Shown in pieces: positions 55,252-64,000 of a DNA stretch of 64,000 bases (the first letter of the stretch is position 1; every line of letters begins with the position of its first letter). The position numbers and the translations under genes are program-made. Source of the stretch: Simmondsia chinensis (lineage: Eukaryota > Streptophyta > Magnoliopsida > Caryophyllales > Simmondsiaceae); contig JAGTTD010000011.1 in NCBI GenBank assembly GCA_018398585.1, positions 21,122,926 to 21,186,925 on the forward strand, in the 5' to 3' direction. Below the pieces are notes generated by a model, which did no database searches, was not told the origin of the DNA, and was given only the letters and a program-made list of their open reading frames with translations.

Positions 55252-55391
55252 TGTTAAAACTCTATTGTATGGAATTGATAATATTGTAAATAATCCTATG
55301 GGCTTAGCCTTGTAAATTATTATATTGTAATCCCTGTCCATAAATATATGATAGGACTACCTCATTAGGTGGGTTCCCTTCTATTCTTTCA
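55252..55391 (+). repeat. Ale-like 3' LTR
   Basis: 140 bp, TGTTAAAACT to TATTCTTTCA, directly after ATTGAGGGGGG (polypurine tract, 55241-55251). A TATA-like CATAAATATATG lies near 55340. The target duplication TATTG follows. Confidence 0.9.
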
Positions 55392-55478
55392 TATTGGCCT
55401 ACCCTTTTCGTTCTTCTACAAAATTAAATTATAGAACACGTTAGTTGCAGTATAGTGACACAAATAATAAATGCACAT

Positions 55479-55480
<2 letters not shown>

Positions 55481-55525
<45 letters not shown>
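55481..55525. repeat. (AT)n microsatellite
   Basis: About 45 bp of perfect AT dinucleotides. The minus-strand frame that crosses it (Ile-Tyr repeats) is not a gene. Confidence 0.92.
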
Positions 55526-55529
<4 letters not shown>

Positions 55530-55883
55530 CCTTACATAGTTTGTGTACAACTTTTAACAAAAATTCTTTTATCTTCAATGGCCTATAAAAGTTTCCACTA
55601 TGAGACCAAATATAGTTTCTAACCATTGGTCCATCAGTGAAATTCTTGTATGTCAACAACATGAAGGCCTTATTTGGTGGATGGAACTGAAGCCATGAAT
55701 CGGGCTAAGACTCGAATTGGGATCAAAAATTCCAATTTCATTGTTTGGTTCATTTGTGTCAGTATTGGGATTACAAATCCACTACCAATTTCAATGAAAT
55801 TGAGTTTTAACTAAAAATCATGCGCTTCAATTCCTTAGGGAAGAGGTCTAGTGCCTTGAAACAAAAAAATAATCTAACACAAC
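55526..55883. other. Spacer, nothing recognised
   Basis: Non-coding sequence between the (AT)n tract and the hAT-like element; a few AATTC/GAATT words but no gene or element end. Confidence 0.5.
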
Positions 55884-56591
55884 TAAGGATGCAAATGAGC
55901 AAAGACATGCCAAATTACTGTTAGCTCGGCTCGGCTCGTTAACTAAATGAGACCAGATCGACTCAGCTTCATTTCTAATCGGGCTGCATATTTGTGCTCG
56001 ACTCTGCTCGTTAACTGAATGAGACCGACTTGGTATCGGTATCATTTAGGCTTAATTCTTTGGCAAGCTAGTTGATTGAGCTTTATAGGCTCATTTACAC
56101 ATCGACTCATTAGGCTCATTTGTCAGGCCTGTTAGACTTGTTTACTATCAGTACTAAGAAGAGTACCAAAAAACTAAGCTCCATCAGAAAAGGAGAACAA
56201 CAATTGTGCTTCCCCTTTGAACCAACTCACCAGGCTTTGCCTTCTTCCTTTTCTTTATTATTTCTCCTCTCTTGTTTTCTCTCTCTTTTATTGTGGCCAA
56301 GGTTTAAAATGCCAAAACCTAAAAGAGATTTAAATACCCAAACAAAAACACATAATGAATGGTGGAGGAAGCACCACATGGCCAAATTTAGAAATGCGAG
56401 CCGATAAATGAGCCGACTCCTGAGACTTTCGAGCCGAGTGGGCCTCGATTTGATTTGGCTCACTAATTTAAACGAACCACCTATAAACGAGCCGAGTTAC
56501 CTCTTTAGTCAACTTAGACGAACACAAGCCAAGCCCTTAACGAGCCGAGTCAAACTAGCTTGCAAGCCGGTGTGCCTCATTTGCAGCCCTA
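55884..56591. mobile_element. hAT-like non-autonomous element
   Basis: 708 bp. The left end TAAGGATGCAAATGAGC and the inverse of the right end (TAGGGCTGCAAATGAGG) form imperfect terminal inverted repeats of the TAGGGxTGCAAATGAG type common in plant hAT elements. Internal GCTCGGCTCGTTAAC and GAGCCGAG words on both sides extend the inverted structure. Flanking 8-mers AACACAAC and AACATGTT share only part of their sequence, so the target duplication is weak. No transposase. Confidence 0.62.
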
Positions 56592-57679
56592 AACATGTTA
56601 ACCCAAAACCCAACATGACTTGAAGCCGAACACTCAATGCAACCTAAAGTTGAACTATAATTCAAAATGACCCCACTTGAATATTTTGAATTCAAATTGA
56701 TTAAACCCAGTCTGACTACAATTAATTTATCTCCATGTTTTGAATGGATAAACCAATAAAACCAAAGTCTGAAACGACTTCAACCTTAAATGACTATTTG
56801 AGTCATGTCTAACTTGAAAGGGACCAACCCAACTAATCCAAAACCAAACATAACCAACCTAATTGACCTGCAACCTAGAGATGAAAAAAGTAAAAAGACA
56901 TTGCACGACTCAATTCAACACATATTTAACCCTATTTAGGTGATCCAAGACTCAAAATGACGAGAAATAGTTGACTTGAAACCGAGATGGCTCAAGCCAT
57001 ATATCACCCTAACCACTCAAACTCAACCCTTGCGGACCTAAATGTTGGGATGAACTCATCTAATTAAACCATATTTCAACTGGGCTTGATCACAGTATGA
57101 TTCAACCCAACTAAAACTCTTCCCAAGTAGACTTAAAATTCAAAAGACTCAAATTTGAAATAACATAATCCAACCAAAAGGTGCTCATAGTCGGTTCGAA
57201 ATCCAGATTGATCTAAATCAATTGACTAAGAACTCGAGACACAGTGATAGAACTATGATTCCAGTTTCCATTTCTTTTCCTAGGCAAACAAACAAATTTC
57301 TATTCTTTCATTATTCTAATACCATCATAAGTAGATTAAAATTACAATTCCACAACCACATTATAATTCAATATGTGCCAAACATAGCCAAATATTATCT
57401 CGTACTTAAAAATTTAAAAATTCGATGTATAATAAGTAGTTCGAAACTTACATAACATCATCAAATTCTATATGTTTATGGTGATTTGAATAACAATGCA
57501 GTCTAAATGGAGATGGATGTCATTGCAAGGTCCATACTTTAAAGGGACCTCGAACAAAAGATTACCCAAAATCTCCATATTGAATGAGACGTCTATCGTG
57601 ATAAACATCATAGGAGGCTTATCATAATACACCGTGTATAAAGGTACATGTCCATATGAGAGTTACATGACTCCCCCGG

Positions 57680-57680
<1 letters not shown>
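56592..57680. other. Spacer of AAC/CCAA-rich sequence, nothing recognised
   Basis: About 1.1 kb, rich in AACCCAA and CAACC words, with no coding motif. It leads into a C5GGC/G46 tract. Confidence 0.5.

Positions 57681-57726
<46 letters not shown>
57681..57726. repeat. Poly-G homopolymer (46 G)
   Basis: 46 consecutive G, preceded by CCCCCGGC and followed by CGGCGC. It lies ~35 bp before the start of the 3 kb tandem array. The length is probably not reliably determined by sequencing. Confidence 0.85.
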
Positions 57727-58594
57727 CGGCGCTGTGTAGCCTACAAATGCTAGTCCTACAGAAACTCAATTATTTAGTTTTTAATTACTCATAAATAAAG
57801 TTATTTAATTTATTTTATATCCGATTCAGTTTTACAAGTTACACATACATGTGATTATTTTCTAAAACATGAAATGAGATAGAAAAAGTCTACAATGACA
57901 TGTCAATATATGGTTTATGTGGTCAATGAGATTTAACCACAAATAGACATAAATCTGAAGTTGTGATGCCTCATCAAAAAAGTTCCTAGCCGGTGATAAG
58001 TTTGGACTATTTGTATGATAAGAATATAAGATGATAGATGAGGCATCTTTTCTTGGTCATGTGGATGTGCATCTAGAAATATCATATTGGTGTTTGTCAA
58101 TATGATTGAAAAATTAAATATGACCACTTGAATTATTTATTTCTTGACTACCATTGGAAAAAAAAATAGTTTAAAGTGATACCTATAATTCTTTGATGTG
58201 CCAAAAAGTGAGATCTCTTAGAGGGGCCAATATCCTTTATTCGTCAGATAATAGCTTAAGACGTGAAGGGAATAAAACATTCATTAGGTAATCTTTAGTA
58301 TCTTACTGAGATAGAGATATCCCCCTGAGTAAATTCATCATTGAAAAAATCAGAATATTTGACAAACGTAAACCAGGCGATTGCCGATGGTAATAATACA
58401 AAAAGTATGTTTTGTATCACCATAATTTTACCAAAAGGGAAAATTAAGAACTTGAGGAAAAGGTATGAGAAATGTAATAAAGAGACTTCATGATTTTTGA
58501 TGGGTATCTAATAAGAGGGTCAATCATTCGCATAATAGTAAAATAGAAATTATTGAATAAATATTTAGATAAATTACAGAACAACCACTGCCTT

Positions 58595-58617
58595 CCCCCC
58601 CCCCCCCCCCCCCCCCC
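58595..58617. repeat. Poly-C homopolymer (23 C), array unit 1
   Basis: 23 C at the position equivalent to the 20 C run at 61796-61815 in unit 2. Confidence 0.9.
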
Positions 58618-59454
58618 AATCTTTTCAAAAAGCCATCACTAGAAAAGTGGGGACGACAATATTTTTCCCCTTAGAAGTGAGAAATTAAGTGTTTGATTTT
58701 ATTCTCGAAAGGGTGAGTAAATGTAGTTGGGACGGCACCATTTCGGGATTAAAGGAGGCGTCTGCCATGTAGGGCTATCCTTGACGGATGTTTGGCCATG
58801 TGATACAAATATGACAGTGTCTTGTGCCCAGTTGCCTGATGAGTTAAATCTGTTATGGGATAACAACCTCTGAAGACAGCTAATGGAGTAAAGGAGGCTC
58901 ATCCTCTAGGGACTTCCCAGAAGACTACAGGAAAGGTTGTTCTAAAGCTCGACATACGCAGTTACTTGGAGTGCAAATCAAGAAGCATGGTCCTTAAGTA
59001 TATCCAGACGAACATGGGGCGTCTAGAAGAGTCCCAGGCGAAATGCACGAATGTGGAGTTTCTAGAAATAAGTTCAAGCACAAGTTTCAAGGTATCCATT
59101 CAACGAGTGGAAGAAGAGTTCATGGAGCAGGTATGGCAGAATCATATGATGTGGCAGCTATTTTCTTTTCATATAAATAAGCGGCATCTATTGTCATTAT
59201 AAAGTGCCCAACACTGCCATACAAAACTTCTTCATGGTTTTCTTCACAGTATACTTGTGCTTTTGTCATATGGGCATCGTATCTTAGCCTAGTTTACCCT
59301 ATGCATAGCATGTACTTGCTTTCCTTCAAGGCAATACACATTTCAAGTTTTAGATATGAACTTTCAGTTTTAATCTATTCCCAAAAATTGACAAGTTGAT
59401 ATCTGAGGCTTTCGTTTAAGGCTTTGAAGGCCAAGCCCTAAGCATGATTTGTGT

Positions 59455-59985
59455 TGGTATTTACATTGGTGTCACTGTTTGATTAGTCAGATGAATTTAT
59501 GTTCAAGTCATTATTTAAGGGCTTTAACGGCCTATGCTTGACCTTGATTGTGTTGGTCGTAATCAAGTGACCCAAATAGGGTATATTCCATCTAAATCTT
59601 GTCAAACTCTAACTCATTCATGTTATTGTGAGTCAAGGGTGCTAGGCTAAAAAAAAAAATAAATAAAATAAAACAAATTGAGTCAGGCTTAAGTGGACTG
59701 CCAAGCTCTTGCGTTTGTCTCTACCCCAATTCCTAACATTTAAGTGTCGGAGGTAAGTTGGTAATAACATTGGTTTCACTGTTTGATTAGTCAGGTAAAT
59801 TTAAGTTCAAGTCATTATTTAAGGGCATTAACAGTCTACACTTGACGTTGATTGTATTGGTCGTAATCAAGCAACCCAAATAGGGTATGTTCCATCTAAA
59901 TCATGTCAAACTCTACCTCATTCATGTTATTGCGAGTCAACGGTGCCAAGCTAAAAAAAACAAAATTGAGTCGGGCTTAAGTGGA
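59455..59985 (+). repeat. Internal direct duplication in array unit 1
   Basis: Two ~230 bp copies, each starting ACATTGGTxTCACTGTTTGA and ending in an ACTCATTCATGTTATTG and TGAGTCAxGGTGC segment, spaced ~310 bp apart. Unit 2 has a single copy (62698-62890). Confidence 0.85.
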
Positions 59986-60349
59986 CTGTCGAGCTCTTGC
60001 ATTTGTCTCCACCCCAATTCCTAAACTTTAAGTGTAGGAGGTAAGTTGTTTGTGCGCTCAGCTTCATCACCCCAACTACCACTTAAGCTAGGTTCATATC
60101 CATTTACAATTCCATCAATTTATTTGACCCATAAACATGCATAAAAAAATATAACTGAAGTCTACTTAATTGGAGCATGTGCAGAATCCACATTAATATC
60201 GGAAACAGAAGTCGGATTCACCAAAAGCACCAAACCTTTTAGAGGTGATTGGTTGAGGTTAAACACGTGTAGTTTAAAATTTATGCCTGCTTTCAAGTCG
60301 CTGCAGTCCCATTTGTGCATGTTCATTTGATTTTGTATTTAGGGCGAAC

Positions 60350-60880
60350 ATGCACACTCTAAAAAGACAAGAGGACCAAACACGTGTTTTGGCAACCATA
60401 ATTAGGGGCACTATAAAAGGGATTATTGTCTTTAACCCCATTATGGATTATCACAATTTAGTCTCAGATCATTCACCAATGGTTAGAACTAGGAGAGCCA
60501 GCGCTCTAGAGCATGAGGAACCTGAAGGGTTGTCCATGATTGGGCAAGCACTCTAGCACCTCTTAAAGCAAGGTCCCATATTGCAAAGGAATGAAATGAG
60601 TCACAACTGTGACAATAAAAGCGGAGGTGATAAAGCCATCACAGAAGATGAACATATTAGGCACAATGGCTATTCCCAAAAAGGTTACAAGGCCATGCTC
60701 AAAAGTTAGATGGAACTCATTGATCAAATGCTTGGGCAAGCTTTAAATGAAACTCAAGAAAAACAACATACTGGGACAAACCATAATCTGGGCAGCCAAT
60801 GTGAAAATGCACCCGCTTTAAGAAGCATTGTCAACAACATTATGACTTCAATGAACTAAAGGCTCCATTAGAAAATTGAT
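60350..60880 (+). pseudogene. Gag-like hypothetical ORF, array unit 1
   Basis: ATG at 60350 opens MHTLKRQEDQTRVLATIIRG. The frame stops at TAG 60554-60556 and continues beyond it with ITEDEHIRHNGYSQKGYKA and similar wording to unit 2, then a further stop. The family is not recognised. Charge pattern (Lys/Arg-rich start, Glu/Gln-rich helical end) and position would fit the start of a Gag, but this is inference. Confidence 0.4.
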
Positions 60881-61795
60881 ACAGTTTTTGCTGAGATAAG
60901 CGCAATCATGTGATTATTTTAATTACTAATAAATAAAGTTATTTTATTTATTTAATATCCGATTTAGTTTTACAAGTTACACATACATGTGATTATTTTC
61001 TAAAACATGAAATGAGATGGAAATAGTCTACAATCACATGTCCATATATGGTTTATGTGGTCAATGAGATTAAAACCACAAATAGACATAAATCTAAAGT
61101 TGTGATACGTTATCAAAAAAGTTCCTAGTCGGCTATAAGTTCAGACTATTTGTATGATAAAAATACAAGATGATAGATGAGATGTCTTTTATAGGTCATG
61201 TTGATGGGCATCAAGAAATATCATAATGGTGTTTGTCAATATGATTGGAAAATTAAACATGACCACTTGAATTATTTGTTTCCGTACTACCATTGGAAAA
61301 AAATAATTTAAAGTGATACCTCTAAATCTTGAGAGTGTTGCAGACTCATGCATGTATCGTGCGTCACTGTGATGTGCTAGAAAGTGAGGTCTGTTTGAGG
61401 AGCCGATATCCTTTAGTCATCAAATAATAGCTTAAAGCATGGTGGGAATAAAACATTCATTAGGAAATCTTTAGTATCTTACATAGATAGAGATATCCCC
61501 CTGAGTAAATTCAATATTGAAAAATTTAGATAATTTGGCAAAAGTAAACCAGGCGATTGTCAATGCAAATGATATGAAAAATACGTTTTGTATCACAATA
61601 ATTTTACGAAAAGGGAAAATTGAGAACATCATATAAATACGTTTGTATCACAATAACATGTAATGATGAGACTTCATGACTTTCATGGATATCTAATAAA
61701 GGGGTCAATCATTCTCTTAATAGTAAAATGCAAATTATTGAAGAAATTTTTAGATAAGTTACAGAAAACCCCATTGACTTTTCCCTCAAAAACAA

Positions 61796-61815
61796 CCCCC
61801 CCCCCCCCCCCCCCC
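61796..61815. repeat. Poly-C homopolymer (20 C), array unit 2
   Basis: 20 C, followed closely by further C/T-rich sequence; same site as the unit 1 run. Confidence 0.9.
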
Positions 61816-63253
61816 TTCTTTCGAAACCAAACAATTAACCCCCCTCACTTTTCAAAAATCCGTCACAAGAAAAGTGGGGCCGACGCTATTTTTTTCCCTC
61901 GGAAGTGAGAAGTTCAGTGTTTGATTTTGTCCTCGAAATGGTGTTTCCACCCCAAACTCGAGGTAGTTATGACAGCGCCATTACAGGATCAAAAGACATG
62001 TCTTCCACGTGGGGCCATCCTCGACAGATGTTTGGCCTTTAAATACAAAGATGACAATGTCATGAGCCCAATTGCTTGATAAGTTAATTTTGTTATGGGA
62101 TAACAACCTTTGAACACGGCTGATGGATTAAAGGATTCTCATCCTCGAGGGACTTCCTAGAAGACTGTAAGAAAGGTGGTTATAAAGCTCAATGCATGTA
62201 GTTATGTGGAGCGCAAATCAAGATGCATGGACCTTAAGTATGTCCAGATGAACGCAGGGCATCTGGAAGAGTCTTAGGGGAAATACACAGGTGTGGGGTT
62301 TCTAGAAATAGGCTCAAGCACAAGTTTCAAGTTCCATTTAATGAGTGGAAGAAGAGTTCATAGAGCATATATGCCTAAATTATATGATGTAGTACCTATT
62401 TTCTTTTCATATAAATAAGAGGCATCTATTGTTATTATAAAGTCCCCAACACCACCATTCAATACTTCTTTAAGGTTTTATTTACTGCATACTTGTGTTC
62501 TTGTCGTAGGAGTAGCATAACTTAGCCTAGTCTACAATATGCATAGCTTGTACTTGCTTTCCTTCAAGGCAATACACATTTTGAGTTTTAGGTATAAACT
62601 TTTTGTTTTAATCTGTTTTGAAAATTTGACAAGTTGATATTTGAGGCATTTGTTTAAGGCTTTGAAGGCCAAGCCCTGAGCTTGATTTGCGTTGGTCCTA
62701 ACATTGGTGTCACTGTTTGATTAGTCTGGTGAATTCAAGTTCGAGTCAGTATTTAAGGGCTTTAACGGCCTACGCTAGGCCTTGATTGTGTTGGCCATAA
62801 TTAAGTGACCCAATTAGGGTTTGTTCCTTCTAAATATTGTCAAACTCTAGCTCATTCAAGTTACTGTGAGTCAAGGGTGCTAGGCTAAAAAACCTAATTG
62901 AGTCGGGCTTAAGTGGATTGTCGATCTCTTGCGTTTGTCTCCACCACAATTCCTAGCTTTTCAGTGTAGGAGGTAAGTTGTTTGTGGGCTCAGCTCCGTC
63001 ACCTCAACTGCCACTTGAGCCAGATCCATATCCATTTACAATTCCACCAAAGTATTAGACCCATAAACATGCACAACGAATATAACTAAAGTCTACCTAA
63101 TTGGAGCACGTGTAGAATCCACATTAATATTGCAAACTAAAGTCAAATTCACCAAAATCACCAACCATTTTAAAGGGGATTGGTTGAGGTTCAACCGGTG
63201 TAGTATAGAATTTAGGCTCGTTCTTAAGTCATTGCAGTCTCATTTGTGCATGT

Positions 63254-63742
63254 TTGTTTGATTTTGTTTTTAGGGCGATGATGCACACTCTTAAGAGACA
63301 AGAGGAGAAAACACACCTTTTGGCAACCATAACGAGAGGCACTATAAAAGAGATTATAGTCTTTAACTCCATCGTGGATTATAACAATTCAGTCTCAAAT
63401 CATTTGCCAGTAGTCAAAACTAGGAGAGCCAGTGCTCTTGGGCATCAAGAACCCGAAGACTTAGCCAAGATTGGGCAAGCACTCTAGCACCTCTCAAAGC
63501 AAAGTCCCATATTGCGAGGGGATGAAACAAGTGACAATAAAAGTGGAGGTGATGAAGCCATCACAGAAGATGAACATATTAGGCTCGACGTATGTTCTCA
63601 AAAAGGTTTCAAGGCAACGCTCAGATGTTGGATGGAACTCATTGACCAAACGCTTGAGCAAGCTTCTAAAGAAACTCAAGAAAAACAACATACTGGGATA
63701 AACTATACTTTGGCTGGCCAATGTAAAATGCACTCGCCGTAA
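63254..63742 (+). pseudogene. Gag-like hypothetical ORF, array unit 2
   Basis: Frame from 63254 (or ATG 63281, MMHTLKRQE, matching unit 1) runs to TAG 63485-63487, then stays open in the same frame to 63742. The single TAG lies at the same place as in unit 1 (CAAGCACTCTAGCACCTC in both). Downstream wording includes DNKSGGDEAITEDEHIRLD and WMELIDQTLEQASKETQEK. Without the TAG this would be ~160 codons. No domain recognised. Confidence 0.45.
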
Positions 63743-63830
63743 GAAGCATTGTCGACAACATTTGGACTTCAATGAACAAAAGACTCCATTAGAAAACTGA
63801 TACAGTCTTGGTTGAGATATGCGCAATCAT

Positions 63831-64000
63831 GTGATTATTTTAATTAATAATAAATAAGGTTATGTTATTTATTTAATACCTAATTTAGTTTTAAAAGTTA
63901 CAAATACGTGTGATTATTTTATAAAACATGAAATGAGATGGAAAGAGTCTACAATCACATGTCCATATATTGTTTATGTGGTCAATGAGATTAAGCCCAA
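63831..64000 (+). repeat. Second tandem array, start of unit 3
   Basis: 170 bp matching the starts of units 1 and 2 (AATAAATAAGGTTATGTTAT, then GTGATTATTTTATAAAACATG), running off the end of the window. Confidence 0.8.

Larger units (their letters stand above)
43825..55391 (+). mobile_element. Ale/Retrofit-like copia element with two nested LTR insertions
   Basis: 5' LTR starts at 43825 (TGTTAGAC) and 3' LTR ends at 55391 (TTCTTTCA). The flanks are identical TATTG on both sides (43820-43824 and 55392-55396), a 5 bp target duplication. The element itself is about 4.7 kb once a solo LTR (43931-45239) and element B (48228-53798) are removed. The domain order is gag, protease, integrase, RT, RNase H. 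Short LTRs (~120-140 bp) and wording such as DSGPSSYM and SKYAYDFLNKT fit the Ale/Retrofit lineage. Confidence 0.9.
57762..60898 (+). repeat. Second tandem array, unit 1 (~3.1 kb)
   Basis: The word GTGATTATTTTCTAAAACATG recurs at 57851, 60989 and (changed slightly) 63910, giving periods of 3,138 and 2,921 bp, and homology extends over the whole unit. Each unit contains a poly-C, a TATA-like CATATAAATAAG (59170-59181 here), GC-richer transcribed-looking sequence, and a gag-like open stretch at its end. Unit 1 also has an internal ~300 bp duplication (59455-59690 and 59763-59985). It is probably a non-autonomous LTR-element derivative; PBS, LTR ends and polymerase motifs were not found. Confidence 0.75.
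60899..63830 (+). repeat. Second tandem array, unit 2 (~2.9 kb)
   Basis: Collinear with unit 1, roughly 85-90% alike by eye, with a poly-C (61796-61815), TATA-like CATATAAATAAG (62408-62419) and the gag-like frame at the end. It lacks the internal ~300 bp duplication and carries an extra ~50 bp near 61325-61375. Confidence 0.75.

Noticed and set aside
55441..55662. Minus-strand frame with Ile-Tyr repeats
   Set aside because: Produced by the (AT)n microsatellite at 55481-55525.
56120..56463. Overlapping frames on both strands inside the hAT-like element
   Set aside because: Neither resembles a hAT transposase or any other family; the element is too short to be autonomous.

Overview
This window looks like heterochromatic or repeat-rich nuclear DNA from a flowering plant, probably a eudicot. 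It is AT-rich and almost wholly built of transposable elements in plant-specific lineages: Ty1/copia elements of SIRE/Maximus-like, Tork-like and Ale/Retrofit-like type, Ty3/gypsy chromoviruses, an Athila/Tat-like non-autonomous element primed by tRNA-Asp, plant L1-type LINEs, tRNA-derived SINEs and TIR transposons. I see no intact host gene, rRNA gene, functional tRNA gene or CRISPR array. Nearly every reading frame is broken by stops and frameshifts. The biology here is therefore structural: nesting, capture and duplication.

1-16.2 kb: a decayed gypsy polyprotein on + (65-3450); two copia elements on - spliced into each other (SIRE-like pieces at 3600-5733 and 11370-14143, with a Tork-like element at 5734-11370 between them); and a gypsy gag with PBS and LTR on - (14144-16210), into which the SIRE-like element is inserted. 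16.2-22.5 kb: a second SIRE-like 5' end on + (LTR, PBS, gag), a LINE reverse transcriptase fragment on -, a possible CACTA end, and a Mutator-like TIR element with arms made of ~60 bp tandem repeats. That TIR element carries a 5'-truncated LINE with target-site duplication, and the LINE in turn carries a SINE.

22.5-37.7 kb: a non-autonomous LTR retrotransposon ('element A', 22504-24834). Its only reading frame starts with an RRM resembling plant polypyrimidine-tract-binding proteins and runs, through stops that look like C-to-T decay, to the polypurine tract. Part of element A plus ~5 kb of flank (a SINE, a Mutator-type MITE with 9 bp target duplication, the 3' half of an RRM/DUF4283 ORF, and the first ~255 bp of a gypsy LTR) forms a tandem duplication of ~5.9-6.1 kb units (23804-29668, 29669-35786) and a truncated third unit (35787-37698).

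37.7-43.7 kb: a fairly well preserved chromovirus on + (37699-42495) lacking its 5' LTR, followed by the 5' half of the same RRM/DUF4283 ORF on - (42496-43740). The simplest history is that the chromovirus inserted into that ORF, a segment was then triplicated, and a deletion removed the chromovirus 5' end together with most of unit 3. 43.8-55.4 kb: an Ale-like copia element on + with 5 bp target duplication (TATTG), split by a solo LTR in its 5' LTR (target duplication GTTCC) and by a 5.6 kb element with 1.8 kb LTRs and a tRNA-Asp PBS ('element B'). Element B carries three tandem copies of a tRNA-like SINE head. 55.4-64 kb: an (AT)n tract, a hAT-like element, a 46-base poly-G, and a second tandem array of ~3 kb units with promoter-like and gag-like sequence.

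Coordinates of LTRs with clear TG/CA ends, PBS sites and target duplications are good to a base or two. Boundaries of degraded pieces are approximate. Family names come from recognising conserved motifs by eye; no database search was run.
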